Of a stretch of DNA of 64,000 bases, positions 28,141-38,500 are shown in pieces (position 1 is the first letter of the stretch; every line of letters starts with the position of its first letter). The position numbers were made by a program, and so were the translations under genes. The stretch is taken from positions 7,006 through 71,005 of the forward strand of contig JBAVOR010000016.1 in the NCBI GenBank assembly GCA_049692255.1, read 5' to 3'. Source of the stretch: JBAVOR01 sp049692255 (GTDB taxonomy: Bacteria > Babelota > Babeliae > Babelales > JACPOV01). Under the pieces are notes generated by a model that did no database searches, was not told where the DNA came from, and saw nothing but the letters and a program-made list of their open reading frames with translations.

Positions 28141-28635
28141 TTACTTCTTAAACATGTTTTTTATCTCAACTGCGGCCTCAATTGCGGCTCCTATTGCAAT
28201 GAGTCCTAGTGGAATGGCAAATGCTACCCCGCCGACTGTCCACCAATTCATGAATCTTTCTGGTGAAACTATTTTGCATTCCGTACTGGATTCGGTCGCT
28301 TCATAGCGGTAAAACATCTTATAATTGGCGACGTTTAAACCGCACCATTGCACCGGTTGTATAAAGCTGACTTCGGCATGAGCTACTCGCATAGCGACAC
28401 CATCTTTATAAAACGTGTTTTCTTTGGTTACTTTTTCGATTCTAAATTTACCGCAACCAGGAAAATCAATTTCTTTATTCACATCGTCTTCTTTGAATGA
28501 TTGTGGTATAGGAAAGTTCTCAACCAGAAACGTTTCAAGTATTTTCTGCTTATTTTGCGGCGCATCAGCCTCTGCAGTGTAAATGCACGATATAATACCT
28601 AAAGTTGCTAGCAGTAGCAATGCATATTTTTTCAT
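28141..28635 (-). CDS. Exported protein with C-terminal membrane segment, unknown
   Basis: 164 residues with a signal peptide (about 1-22), a soluble middle with paired cysteines, and a C-terminal hydrophobic helix (FAIPLGLIAIGAAIEAAV) before a basic tail. This layout suggests anchoring from the C-terminus. It starts on the last base of the mnmG stop codon region and is probably co-transcribed with it. No family recognised. Confidence 0.6.
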   Translation of the reverse strand: MKKYALLLLATLGIISCIYTAEADAPQNKQKILETFLVENFPIPQSFKEDDVNKEIDFPGCGKFRIEKVTKENTFYKDGVAMRVAHAEVSFIQPVQWCGLNVANYKMFYRYEATESSTECKIVSPERFMNWWTVGGVAFAIPLGLIAIGAAIEAAVEIKNMFKK

Positions 28636-30491
28636 TATCCATTCTTTCTCTTTTTATATGCCATATCTTGTATTTTAAAAATAAGCAACGATAATGCAGC
28701 GGGAGTCATGCCGGGAATCAACGCAGCATCAGCAATAGTTGCTGGCTTGTAGCGCACTAACTTTTCTTGTAACTCTTTTGATAGTCCTGGAACATCTTTA
28801 AAATCGGTACTATCTTCGATAACCAGTTCCCGATATCGCTCCATTTTTTGGATCTCTTTTTGTTCCCGCTTTAGATACGGTTCATAGCGTATTTCTGACC
28901 ACAATGCCTGAAGTGCTCGGTCATTTAATTTGTTCTCTGTTGCGGCGCGTAATGTTTCTATGTTCGTTTCGTCTCTCCCTAAAAGCTTAAGGAGTTCTTC
29001 ATGGTTTTTATTTTTTTTGAGTGCTGTGATCGATTCTTTAACTAATGTTTCTTCGTTTTTAATCGTATCAAATAGCTCTTTACTGATCAGCCCTAAATTA
29101 TGACTTGAATCTGCTAAGCGATAAAACACGGTGTACTGCCCGAGCGTTAATCTATTTTCTGAGCGTGCGGTAAACATACGATACGGTTCATCGACTCCCA
29201 GTGTTACTAAATCATCAATCATAACACCAATGTATCCATCATGCCGTTTTAATACAAATGGCTCTAGGGTGTGTGCTTTTAAATGGGCATTGATGCCAGC
29301 AATAATGCCTTGCCCTGCAGCTTCTTCGTAGCCAGTAGTACCGTTAATTTGTCCTGCTAAAAAGAGGCCAGGTACTAATTTGGTTTCTAGCGAATGTTTC
29401 AGTTGATTGGGATGCACAAAATCATATTCAACCGCGTATCCAGCTTTAGTGATAATCGCATTTTCAAACCCCTTGATAGTGCGAATAAACTGCTCTTGTA
29501 CGTGCAACGGCAGCGATGTAGAAATACCGTTTGGATAGATTTCTTCTGTCGATGCACTTTCTGGTTCAACAAATACGTGGTGTGCAGTTTTGTCTGCAAA
29601 GCGCGCAATTTTATCTTCTATTGAAGGGCAGTAGCGGGGCGGTTTGCCCGTAATGTGCCCTGTGTACATAGGGGAAAGATGTAAGTTTTCACGAATGATG
29701 CGATGTGTTTCTTCGTTGGTATAGGTGATATAACAGTCACGGGTGTTAGTGACCCGGTGAGGGCTGAATTCGAATAGATATTCAAGATTGTCAGCCTCTT
29801 GCACGCTCATGCGTGAAAAATCGAGGCTCGAACGCAAAAGCCGTGGTGGAGTACCGGTTTTTAACCGTGACATGCGTAAGCCTAAGCGCTGCAGTTGTGC
29901 AGATAAATCTTTTACCGCTTCTTCCCCGCGACGACCAGCTGATTGGCTTTCAAGGCCAATATAGGTGCGGCCATTTAAAAAAGTACCGGTAGTGAGTACT
30001 ACGCTTTTACCCTGTAAGCGCTGTCCATTGGTTAAGGTAACGCCAGTGACTCCGTGCGCATTTGTTTGAATAGATGCGACCATGCCAGCCATGAGAGTAA
30101 GGTTAGGATGCTGTTGGAGTGTGGCAATGCTTAACTGATTATAACTTTCTTTATCGATCTGCAACCGAAGCCCATGGACTGCAGCACCTTTTTTAGTATT
30201 GAGCATACGTGCTTGCAGATATGTCTTCGTGCAGAGCTTAGGCATAAGGCCACCGAGTGCGCTAATTTCAAAAACCATGTGCCCTTTGCCAATACCCCCA
30301 ATTGCAGGGTTGCAGGGCATCCAGCCAATCTTATCGATCGAAAGGGTTATAAGAACTGTTTTTGAACCCATACTCGCTGCGGCATATGCTGCTTCGATGC
30401 CGGCGTGTCCGCCGCCGACAATAATGACATCAAAATCGTGCATTGTGTTGTTCATCTCTCGTGGATGAGTAAAATTGTCAAAAAAAAGCAC
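28635..30491 (-). CDS. mnmG: tRNA uridine-5-carboxymethylaminomethyl modification enzyme MnmG (GidA)
   Basis: FAD-dependent enzyme that, with MnmE, modifies the wobble uridine of certain tRNAs. The FAD-binding VGGGHAGIEAA, PCNPAIGGIGKGH, the TGTFLNG and RLKTGTPPRL motifs and the C-terminal GLSKELQEKL region are all present. The sequence is 618 residues from the first start; Met13 (30455) or Met17 would fit the usual MnmG N-terminus better, so the first dozen residues are doubtful. MnmE is not in the window. Confidence 0.95.
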   Translation of the reverse strand: MLFFDNFTHPREMNNTMHDFDVIIVGGGHAGIEAAYAAASMGSKTVLITLSIDKIGWMPCNPAIGGIGKGHMVFEISALGGLMPKLCTKTYLQARMLNTKKGAAVHGLRLQIDKESYNQLSIATLQQHPNLTLMAGMVASIQTNAHGVTGVTLTNGQRLQGKSVVLTTGTFLNGRTYIGLESQSAGRRGEEAVKDLSAQLQRLGLRMSRLKTGTPPRLLRSSLDFSRMSVQEADNLEYLFEFSPHRVTNTRDCYITYTNEETHRIIRENLHLSPMYTGHITGKPPRYCPSIEDKIARFADKTAHHVFVEPESASTEEIYPNGISTSLPLHVQEQFIRTIKGFENAIITKAGYAVEYDFVHPNQLKHSLETKLVPGLFLAGQINGTTGYEEAAGQGIIAGINAHLKAHTLEPFVLKRHDGYIGVMIDDLVTLGVDEPYRMFTARSENRLTLGQYTVFYRLADSSHNLGLISKELFDTIKNEETLVKESITALKKNKNHEELLKLLGRDETNIETLRAATENKLNDRALQALWSEIRYEPYLKREQKEIQKMERYRELVIEDSTDFKDVPGLSKELQEKLVRYKPATIADAALIPGMTPAALSLLIFKIQDMAYKKRKNG

Positions 30492-30605
30492 CGACTATAG
30501 ACGATCATATTGACCTCCCTATAGCCGGTAAATTATATACTCATTAGCGCTTTTGTGCAAAAACCAAGGGCGGGTAAAGCCCCTCCATTTACGAAGATGG
30601 TTTTT

Positions 30606-31118
30606 TTACTTCTTCTTTCTTGCTGGCGCAGTACGGTGTGCAGGTGCTGCCGGCTTTTTTGTTGGTTTATGTTCTGCTGCAGCTGCGGCATTTCCTTTAT
30701 TGTTATACAATAGGATGCCTACGCGTGTAGCAAACGCTACCGTTCCTCGGTTAGTGATGCCTGTTGGCAAGAGGTTACGGAATGGGTCTAATCTTCTTTT
30801 GACGACCGATACGTCAGTTGAATTGCGAAGACTTTTTAATGCGATGATTAAGTTATTAAACATCTTTTCTGCCCCGCCTGGCGCATTTCTGAATTCAGGT
30901 TTTTGCAGAATAGTCTCTTTGAACTGCTCAAACACATGAATAATATTATCGATAAATGTCGCAAAATCGGGCGCATTATCGAATGCTTCTTCAATCAGTG
31001 TTTCAGGATCTTGTGTTACCGCCGCTACATCTGCTGCAGGTAATTGCGTGTTGAATATGTGGGTAGCTAAATAAAACGCGCCCATAATAAACAACTTTTT
31101 TTTGTTGAGAAATTTCAT
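30606..31118 (-). CDS. Small exported protein with basic Ala/Pro/Lys tail
   Basis: I choose ATG 31118 because an AAAGGAG ribosome site precedes it and the protein then begins with a proper signal peptide (MKFLNKKKLFIMGAFYLA). The frame is open further upstream to 31184. The mature part is helical. The C-terminal 35 residues are rich in Ala, Pro, Lys and Arg (ending PARKKK), a histone- or nucleic-acid-binding-like composition. Function unknown. Confidence 0.6.
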   Translation of the reverse strand: MKFLNKKKLFIMGAFYLATHIFNTQLPAADVAAVTQDPETLIEEAFDNAPDFATFIDNIIHVFEQFKETILQKPEFRNAPGGAEKMFNNLIIALKSLRNSTDVSVVKRRLDPFRNLLPTGITNRGTVAFATRVGILLYNNKGNAAAAAEHKPTKKPAAPAHRTAPARKKK

Positions 31119-31184
31119 ATTGTACTCCTTTAAGATGCCTTTAAGGCCCCTCATTGTGTAAAATAGTTCAGGATCTATCGTCAT

Positions 31185-31416
31185 TGTTGCCTAAAAACAC
31201 AATTCTGTCAAAAGTGCCCCACCCTCCCCCTGCTAAAATTACATATAGAAAATAGCCTTCTCTGGTGGGGGCCCATACGGTGAATGGCCGCCCCGATGAA
31301 TTATTTTCTATTAGAAACTATTATGAATGGTTGCGCTTACTTTAATAGTATTTTATGGCAAATATCAGTACGCTAAGGGGCATTGCTTGAGCGCTGTTGG
31401 AAATGCTTGCAAAAAT
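31185..31416. other. Intergenic stretch with one weak inverted repeat
   Basis: No gene seen. CCCCACC (31217-31223) pairs with GGTGGGG (31264-31270) across a 40-base loop. This could be an RNA hairpin, but the stem is only 7 base pairs. Confidence 0.3.
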
Positions 31417-31468
31417 GCGCTCATCCTGAGTGCCACTCGAAGAGTGGTGTATCGAAGGACATGAGCGT
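31417..31468. repeat. Palindromic intergenic repeat, copy R2
   Basis: Outer arms GCGCTCATCCT and AGGACATGAGCGT, with an inner CCACTC/GAGTGG hairpin and the TATCGAAGGA element shared with copies R1 and R4. It lies about 30 bases upstream of mraY. Confidence 0.8.
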
Positions 31469-31498
31469 TACCCTTAAACCTATGAAAGAACTCTATCT

Positions 31499-32560
31499 AT
31501 GCTTTATTTTTTAGCTCAATATGCGCAAGAATATTGTTCCGTTTTTCACGTTATTCACTACGTGAGTTTCCGTGCTATAGGGGGTTTGCTTACCGCACTC
31601 ATCTGTTCATTTATCTGGGGTAACCGCTTTATTGCCAAAGCAAAGCAGCTCTTTCGCTCGAAAGCGCGTGAGTTGACTCCCGAAAGTCACCGTGCAAAAG
31701 ATAATATGCCCACGATGGGAGGGTTATTTATTTTATGCGTATTCGTGGCCAATGTGCTGCTTTGGTGCAATTTACAGCAACCGAATGTATGGATCTTTTT
31801 ATGCGGCGTAGTTGGGTTTGGTGCCATTGGCTTTTTTGATGATTGGTCAAAGATTTATTATAAAAAAGGAATATCAGCACGTACCAAATTTATACTCCAA
31901 TGGGGCATTAGCCTTATTACGATGGCGCTGTTGCTCAATACCGGCTTTTCTACAACCATAACATTCCCCTTTATTAAATGGTTTCAGCCTGCTCTTGGTA
32001 TGTTTTTTCTTCTGTGGGGGGCGTTTTTGATGACCGCTACCAGCAATGCAGTGAACTTAACCGATGGACTTGATGGGCTTGCAATTGTTTCGCTCATTCC
32101 TAACTTTGCATTTTTTACCGGTGTTTCGTATTTGGCCGGCCATTATCAGCTAGCCCATTATCTGAATATTCCCTTTGCAGGGAGCGCAGAGTTAGCGGTG
32201 ATTGGTGCTATTTTAGTGGGAGCTTCGATTGGCTTTCTTTGGTATAACGCATACCCAGCACAAATTTTCATGGGAGACGTTGGTTCTTTGGCGCTCGGTA
32301 GTGCTTTAGCGTTGCTTGCACTGTTATCTAAGCAAGAACTGTTACTCGCCATTTCTGGCGGGCTCTTTGTGGCGGAAACGCTGTCAGTAATTGCGCAGGT
32401 GTGGTCTTTCCGTTATTTAGGCAAACGGATTTTTCGTATGGCCCCTATGCATCATCATTTTGAGCTATTGGGCTGGCAAGAAGCGAAGATTACCATTCGC
32501 TTTGGTATTATTTCATTAATATTGTGCTTGCTGGCGGCAATTACATTAAAACTGCGGTAA
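31499..32560 (+). CDS. mraY: Phospho-N-acetylmuramoyl-pentapeptide transferase (MraY)
   Basis: Inner-membrane enzyme that transfers phospho-MurNAc-pentapeptide to undecaprenyl phosphate, giving lipid I. 353 residues with about ten spans. The family motifs are intact: DNMPTMGG, FFDDWSKI, NAVNLTDGLDGLA, the AQIFMGDVGS loop and the HHHFE motif (MAPMHHHFELLGW). It stands apart from murE (31 kb away), so the mur genes are dispersed. Its 3' end overlaps the convergent permease by 15 bases. Confidence 0.96.
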   Translation: MLYFLAQYAQEYCSVFHVIHYVSFRAIGGLLTALICSFIWGNRFIAKAKQLFRSKARELTPESHRAKDNMPTMGGLFILCVFVANVLLWCNLQQPNVWIFLCGVVGFGAIGFFDDWSKIYYKKGISARTKFILQWGISLITMALLLNTGFSTTITFPFIKWFQPALGMFFLLWGAFLMTATSNAVNLTDGLDGLAIVSLIPNFAFFTGVSYLAGHYQLAHYLNIPFAGSAELAVIGAILVGASIGFLWYNAYPAQIFMGDVGSLALGSALALLALLSKQELLLAISGGLFVAETLSVIAQVWSFRYLGKRIFRMAPMHHHFELLGWQEAKITIRFGIISLILCLLAAITLKLR

Positions 32561-33859
32561 GCGTGTTCTTTTTGCGCTTACATACAAGACGACGCCGATT
32601 AAACCAAACATGCCAAAGATAATAATGGGTGCCAGGGAAGCATTGACGATAAAGTTGCGCAAAGAGCCAACCATAAGCAGTGCGCAGCTGACAAGCCCGC
32701 CAATGCACAGCGCTATTTTCTTTTGTTCTTTGTGTGCAGAGAGCAGGTATGTTAAATGACCGATGATGCTCAAGGTAAATGCAATAATGCACCCAAATAC
32801 GCTAATTTGTTGCAAGAGCACAGCGGTTCCACCAGTTACATATAAATGTAAAAGACATACCCCTATTTCTATGATGAAGCAGGCATGCGGTGAACCAAAT
32901 ATATTTTTGTGTGTAAACAGATGACCAAACGGTATGTGATTGTTATGGGCAAGCACATAGAGGTTCCATGCATTACCAAATAAAATGCCATAGCTGCCAC
33001 CCAACGCTGCACATGCAGTAGCGATATATAAGAGAGTAGTTATCGTTTGTTGCGTTGCTGGGGCCATGGCGAGCAGCGCGCTTACTTTGGTCAATAGGGC
33101 TGGGAATATGATCAAATAAGAAGGGCTGTGCATAATTGCAGTATTGAGTAGAACGAAGGCAAAAAATTGATACGCAATAGTGATAGTTACGGTAAAAAGA
33201 AAGGCGCCAATAATAACGCGCGCCGTATTTTTTTCTGGCTTTGCAATGAGCATGCTAATTGAACACGCGGTTTCAAATCCTAAGAATGCATATAACACAC
33301 TAGGAATGGTAGTGCCGATCGCATGCCAACTGGTGGCAGGTATGTACCAATCCTGATACAAAAGAATGCTCGTTATTATAATGCACAACAGTGGTACTAG
33401 TTTTAACACAAGAAAACTAATAATAAAAGCAGTGCCAAAGCGCAGTCCAAAATAGTTGATGATGGCAAATAGCGCCAGTCCAACAGCGTCACACGCGTGT
33501 AAAGGAATGGAATGCTGTAGTACTGCCTGCAGTATCGTAGAAAAAACATGCATCAGCAGTGTTGCAGAGGCGAGCTTGCCGATGAAGTAGAGCCAAGCAC
33601 TAGCGAACCCCCACGGGGCTCCTAATGATGCGCTACTGTATTGATAAAAGCCACCATAGGGATGTTTAGTGGTGATATCAGCAAGGGCAAAAATGAGTGG
33701 TAAGAGCACGAGTGCTACGCAGATATAACTTAAAAATCCCCATACGCCAGCATTGGTTGCTAGGTATGCGGTATTAATAAAAATACCCGATCCAAACATA
33801 GTATTAATGGTAATAAGGAAGGCGGTAAAAAACGAAAGAGACGTGTGTGCAGTGCTCAT
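32546..33859 (-). CDS. APC-family amino-acid permease
   Basis: 437 residues with about twelve membrane spans. The first helix carries the unwound GSGIF substrate-binding motif (FGSGIFINTAY), and helix 6 has the FLGFETACSI segment with the conserved Glu. These are features of the amino acid-polyamine-organocation family. The substrate is not determinable here; scavenging host amino acids would suit the reduced genome. It follows the upstream membrane-protein gene by 6 bases. Confidence 0.88.
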   Translation of the reverse strand: MSTAHTSLSFFTAFLITINTMFGSGIFINTAYLATNAGVWGFLSYICVALVLLPLIFALADITTKHPYGGFYQYSSASLGAPWGFASAWLYFIGKLASATLLMHVFSTILQAVLQHSIPLHACDAVGLALFAIINYFGLRFGTAFIISFLVLKLVPLLCIIITSILLYQDWYIPATSWHAIGTTIPSVLYAFLGFETACSISMLIAKPEKNTARVIIGAFLFTVTITIAYQFFAFVLLNTAIMHSPSYLIIFPALLTKVSALLAMAPATQQTITTLLYIATACAALGGSYGILFGNAWNLYVLAHNNHIPFGHLFTHKNIFGSPHACFIIEIGVCLLHLYVTGGTAVLLQQISVFGCIIAFTLSIIGHLTYLLSAHKEQKKIALCIGGLVSCALLMVGSLRNFIVNASLAPIIIFGMFGLIGVVLYVSAKRTRLPQF

Positions 33860-33865
33860 ATAGTG

Positions 33866-34657
33866 TTATTCACATTCTGATGGGCTACATAAATTGCGCT
33901 CATCGGTAGTACGGGTAATAGTGTTATTTTTTTGTAATTCTCGATAAGCAAATGTGTAAATAAGAGAGCTGATAGGCATAGTAACCATAATCCAGATGAT
34001 AGTGAATATTTTACCTGCAAATAAGGTTGCCAAAAAAGCACCGCCATACCAAATAAAAAACCACGTGGCCAGCAGCGCAAAAAGCAGATTAATTTTTTTA
34101 TGGCGCGTTAAAGCAGCGCTTTTTCTAAATGCGGTGATGACGGAACAGTTTTCATCAATAACAAATTGTTGCCAAAAAGGAAACGTGAGTATAAAGATGA
34201 TGCCGGGAACTATTAAAAGAAAACTGCTGATTGCCAAACCAAGGTTAAATAAAAATTCTCCAATAGCACATTTAAGTATAATTGAAAAAGGAGGGATCGC
34301 GTCGCTCAACGAGAACTGTTTTCCATCATATAAACGGAATGCAATGGTAGTAAGTCCTGCGCGCGACCATACGGCAACCAACGAGCAACAGATGCCTGCA
34401 AAGATAATAATAATAACAGCCAGAGTAGTAGTTATCGCAAAGGAAAGTGGCGTGTTAATGATGATATTGCCACCAGCAATAGTCCTGAGTATATAGCTCG
34501 TACTGAGTATGCCCATACCAATAGAAGCTATCGTTCCGAACAGTGCTAAACACCACATTGCGTGAAATAATAAAAAGAACCATAGATTGTTCCATGCGGT
34601 GGTAAATGCCCACTCAAGGGTAGAAAAAACAAATTTTTTCGTGTGTGAAAAGTCCAT
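33866..34657 (-). CDS. Multi-pass membrane protein, unknown
   Basis: 263 residues with about six spans, a central amphipathic region (LYDGKQFSLSDAIP), and a segment LIVPGIIFILTFPFW, which resembles the YciC/DUF975-like integral membrane proteins. It ends 6 bases before the amino-acid permease and is likely co-transcribed. Function unknown. Confidence 0.6.
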   Translation of the reverse strand: MDFSHTKKFVFSTLEWAFTTAWNNLWFFLLFHAMWCLALFGTIASIGMGILSTSYILRTIAGGNIIINTPLSFAITTTLAVIIIIFAGICCSLVAVWSRAGLTTIAFRLYDGKQFSLSDAIPPFSIILKCAIGEFLFNLGLAISSFLLIVPGIIFILTFPFWQQFVIDENCSVITAFRKSAALTRHKKINLLFALLATWFFIWYGGAFLATLFAGKIFTIIWIMVTMPISSLIYTFAYRELQKNNTITRTTDERNLCSPSECE

Positions 34658-34876
34658 GTATATCCTCGTGATTGCCTGTAATCCGGCGTTTAGATATCTA
34701 TCCTTCCTTATAAAACTAGCAAAAAATGAGCACTATTGCAAAAAAACAGATATAAATTTACAAATAAATAATATTTTTAGGCGACTTGCAGGGGCAATAG
34801 TTTTCTGTTAAATTTCGACCCTGCGGTCTGATAACAGTGAATTGCATACACTTTAAAAGTCGAGGAGGACTTGCCT

Positions 34877-35386
34877 ATGATGTTCAAACAGTTATCTGCT
34901 CATGCAATGATTATGGTTGCGTTACATGACAATACACTAGGTTCTGTGAACCAATTTTCTGCGTTCGCTCTTTATCCTATCAAGCGTAACTTTATGCGAT
35001 GTGTCCGTCGAAGCTCCTGTCTCTCCGTAGTTTAGCGAAGTCGGAAGCCTGGATCGCGATGAGCGCTTCTCTGGTGGCTTTATGTTTTTTGCTCATAGAA
35101 CCTAGAGATTATGCATCAGTAGGATTGGTAAATAAAATGCCCACTCTTAATGATTCGTACGAAAGCATTATTCATGTTAATCCTTCTCGGTCAACCATTG
35201 GATTGGGTTTTTTATATAAACATGCTTTTACTGGTATGTATCGCGGTAAAGATTATTGGATGCGTATTAATATACCTCTTATGACCGTTTGGGGCATTGA
35301 TTGGTTTTTCTGGCGAATTTAGTGGTAAAAATGATGCTGCCTTAAACCGTTGGACCATCTGGGCCGGCGGTGGCGTCACATTCTAG
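34877..35386 (+). pseudogene. Degraded outer-membrane beta-barrel protein gene
   Basis: ATG 34877 has a strong AGGAGG site 8 bases upstream, but the frame stops at 35033 inside a repeat-like insertion. After the insertion a second frame (to 35322) encodes barrel-like strands such as STIGLGFLYKHAF and DYWMRINIPLM. A +1 shift near 35285 restores the first frame, which reads FSGEFSGKNDAALN and ends in GGGVTF followed by a stop. The terminal Phe after alternating residues is the classic outer-membrane-protein C-terminal signal. I read this as one gene broken by a repeat insertion and a frameshift, probably with an internal deletion. Confidence 0.55.
35001..35065. repeat. Repeat-like insertion, copy R3
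   Basis: The right end GATGAGCGC matches copies R1 and R4, and the left part contains GTCGAAGC and CCGTAGTTTAGCGAAGTCGG elements. It is less palindromic than the others. It sits exactly where the outer-membrane-protein frame is broken. Confidence 0.45.
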
Positions 35387-35400
35387 ACCCTGTCAACCCA

Positions 35401-35443
35401 TTAAAAAGCCTCGACGAATGTAGATTCAGTCGGGGCTTTTTAA
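35401..35443 (+). terminator. Rho-independent terminator
   Basis: TTAAAAAGCC-CGAC stem, 13-base loop, GTCG-GGCTTTTTAA return. It follows the broken outer-membrane-protein gene and isolates the giant gene from it. Confidence 0.8.
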
Positions 35444-35596
35444 TTTGAACTAAAAACGTATTTGATTATAAGAAATAATTTCGCTGCAAAAAAAAGCAAA
35501 AAAACTATTGTATAAGTATGCTTGCATTTTTTAAAAGGATTTGATTTTATCAATCTAATTGATTGTGTCCTGATATCTAAAAAAAGGTTGAGTGAT

Positions 35597-38500
35597 ATGT
35601 ATGGATTAACTATTTTTCTGGCGATGTTATTTTCTTCTTTTGCTTCTCTTGACGCTACTCTGCAAACAAGACGTTTTCATAATATTCTGGTTGGAAATAA
35701 TACCACTACAAATTATCTCAATGTTTTAAGACAAGTATTTATTGATGGGGATCTTTTTGTAAAGGGAACCATTAATGGTTCAGGGGGAAATTCAGGATTT
35801 ATTCAAGCAGTGCCAGGAGCGACGATTAATGCGGTACCACGGTTTGCTAATGCCAATGGTTCACAGCTCGCTAATTCTTCTGTTTTAATCGATAATGCGG
35901 GCAACGTCACGTTAAATGGTATTACTAAAAATGGTATTACTGTTGCATGGCCATCAACTGCTGGTGCTGCGGGCACGTTTTTAGCGAATGATGGTGCGGG
36001 TAATTTAGTATATGCTACCCCTGCTGGTGCAGGTAACGTATCAACAGCATTAAATTTTACCACTAACAATGCATTAACGCGTGTTGATCTACCCAGTGGA
36101 GTAAATAATATTCAACAATCGGTGGTGACGCTTGATAATAGCGGCAACATTGCCGGGGTGAATCAATTAGTAGCAGGAACTTTTTTTGGTTCTTTGCAAG
36201 GTAATGCGGCCAGTGCTACTAATTTTACTGGGTCATTAGCGGGTGATGTGAGTGGTACACAAACTGCTACTGTTGTCAATTCGGTAGGCGGTCAGTCTGC
36301 TGCTGCTGTGGCAAATGCTGCATTCGCAGTTACGAATGCAACGCCAAACAGTGTGCCGAACACGCTGGTTGAACGTGATGCATCACGTAACTTTAGTGCG
36401 GGTACTATTACGGCCAGCTTAATGGGCGCTGCATCATTAAATGTGCTAAAAAGTGGCGATACCATGACAGGCCCTTTGGTAATGGGGACGCAGACAGCAG
36501 TTCGTCTACAAGATGCGGGTGGTACGAACTATGTGGGGTTGAATGCACCCAGCAGTGTAACTAGTAGTTATACCATGAGCATGCCGGGCACAGCACCGGT
36601 CTCTGGGCAATTTTTACAAGCCTCTGCAGCCAATGCATTGCAGTGGGCAGACATTGGGGGTTTACCATCGACTGGTCGTACTATTTATGTATCAAAAGAT
36701 GGCAGTGATAGTAACGATGGTTCGCTTTCTGCTCCTTTTTTAACCGTTGCACATGCGTTACTAGTCGCTAATACGCTTTCAACAATTTCTAATCCTGTGG
36801 TGGTGCAAGTCGGCGCCGGTGCGTTTATAGAAAACAACTCTGGTGGCGCTTTGGCTATTACAGCAGATGGCATCACGCTTAAAGGTGGTTCAAACCAAGC
36901 AACCATTATTGCACCAACAACGTTATCGATTAACTTATTTAATGTGACAACTCCGAATGTATTATTCAGGGATATTAATCTCAACGCTGGTGTGAGTGGG
37001 TCTACGGCAGCTGCTATTAATATTAATGTGGGGGTCACGGGATTCGGCGGTGGTTGTACTAACGTAAACATTGCACAGTTCCAAACAGGTATTGCACTTA
37101 ACAATTCCAACAGCACTCCTCCCATATTTGTTATCAATTCTGTCAATGCGCAAGGCAATGGTACCGCTGTAGCGGTCAGTAATTACCGTCTTATTATGCA
37201 AAGTTCATCAATATTGGGCCCTTATCTTTCGAGCATTATTCAAAATACCGGCATTTCATTAACGGGTATTAATACGTTGGCAACCATAGATTCATGTGTG
37301 TTTAGATTGTTATTGAACGGCATTACGGTAGCTGGCGGTGCCCCTTTGCGCATTACTGGCAGCCAATTTATTAATATGCAAAACGGCATAGTGTGTTCAG
37401 GAGGGGGTAATGCAGACGTTGTTGGTTGTAATTTCCTGGTGAATACTACTAGTTCAATCAATGTCTCTGCATCAGGAGCTGGCACAACAGTAATAATTGA
37501 TGGTGCAATTTTTAATTGTGTTGATGCTACCAACACGCCGCAGGGAACTGCTGTGCAAGTAACAACGGGTGGATCATTAACGGTGAACTCATCCACTATT
37601 TCAGGTGCAGCACTTGGCATGCAAGCTGGCGCAGCAGGAGATACGAGTACGACAACACTGTTGTCTGTTGGTACCGATATTATTGGTTGTACCGCTGACT
37701 TTACTCAAGCAGGTACATCAACATTCAGATTTGTCGGCGGAGTATTTGATTCTAATTTGGTCACTATTGCCAACGGCACGAATGTCCATCTTTCTCTATT
37801 TGACAGAACCTCTGGCGAAGCATTAACGATTGGTAACAGCACAGATACGAGCCAAGTATTGTACCGCGCATTCAATGGTGAAGCATCATTACCTTTTACC
37901 TCGTATGAGCCAAACTATTATGGCTCTAAAGGGCTTCTTTTCCAAAATCCCAATGCAGATGCAACATTCAGTGGTGTGCAGGCAGCCAGTAATGATGCAA
38001 ACTATTATGTCGTTACCGGCAGCAATACGAATCAAGCGGGCATTAATTTAATTTCTGATACATTAAATATTGGGACTTCTGACTTTGTGCGTGGCTGGAA
38101 TATCAGCAAATTAGGCACATCAGGTAATTTAACGTTCAACTATTCAAATAATGACACTGGTGGCCAAGCAGCGCGCGGCAGCAACCCAGTGATGCAACTG
38201 GATGGCTTTAATAATCAGGTGTTATTTCCCGCGGCAATCAACTCGCCGCTACCGACAAACACCGTGGCTAAATTGGTCTGGAATGGTGATACCGATTTAT
38301 ATCGTGGTGCTGCAGGCACGCTGCAAACAGATGGTAATTTAATTGTTGGCGGTTTAACACCAAACACCGCTGTGACTACTAATGGCAGCGATCAATTAAC
38401 ATCGAGCGTAACCACTGCAACGGAACTGGGCTATGTGTCTGGCGTTACTTCTGCTATACAACCACAGATTAATAATAAAGTTTCAAAAACGGGTGACACG

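Noticed and set aside
31217..31270. Inverted repeat CCCCACC / GGTGGGG as a riboswitch or terminator for mraY
   Set aside because: The stem is only 7 base pairs with a 40-base loop, and nothing else matches a known riboswitch.
34999..35322. A 107-residue intact protein starting at 34999
   Set aside because: It starts inside the repeat-like insertion without a ribosome site, and its sequence continues after a frameshift to a typical outer-membrane-protein end, so it is better read as part of a pseudogene.
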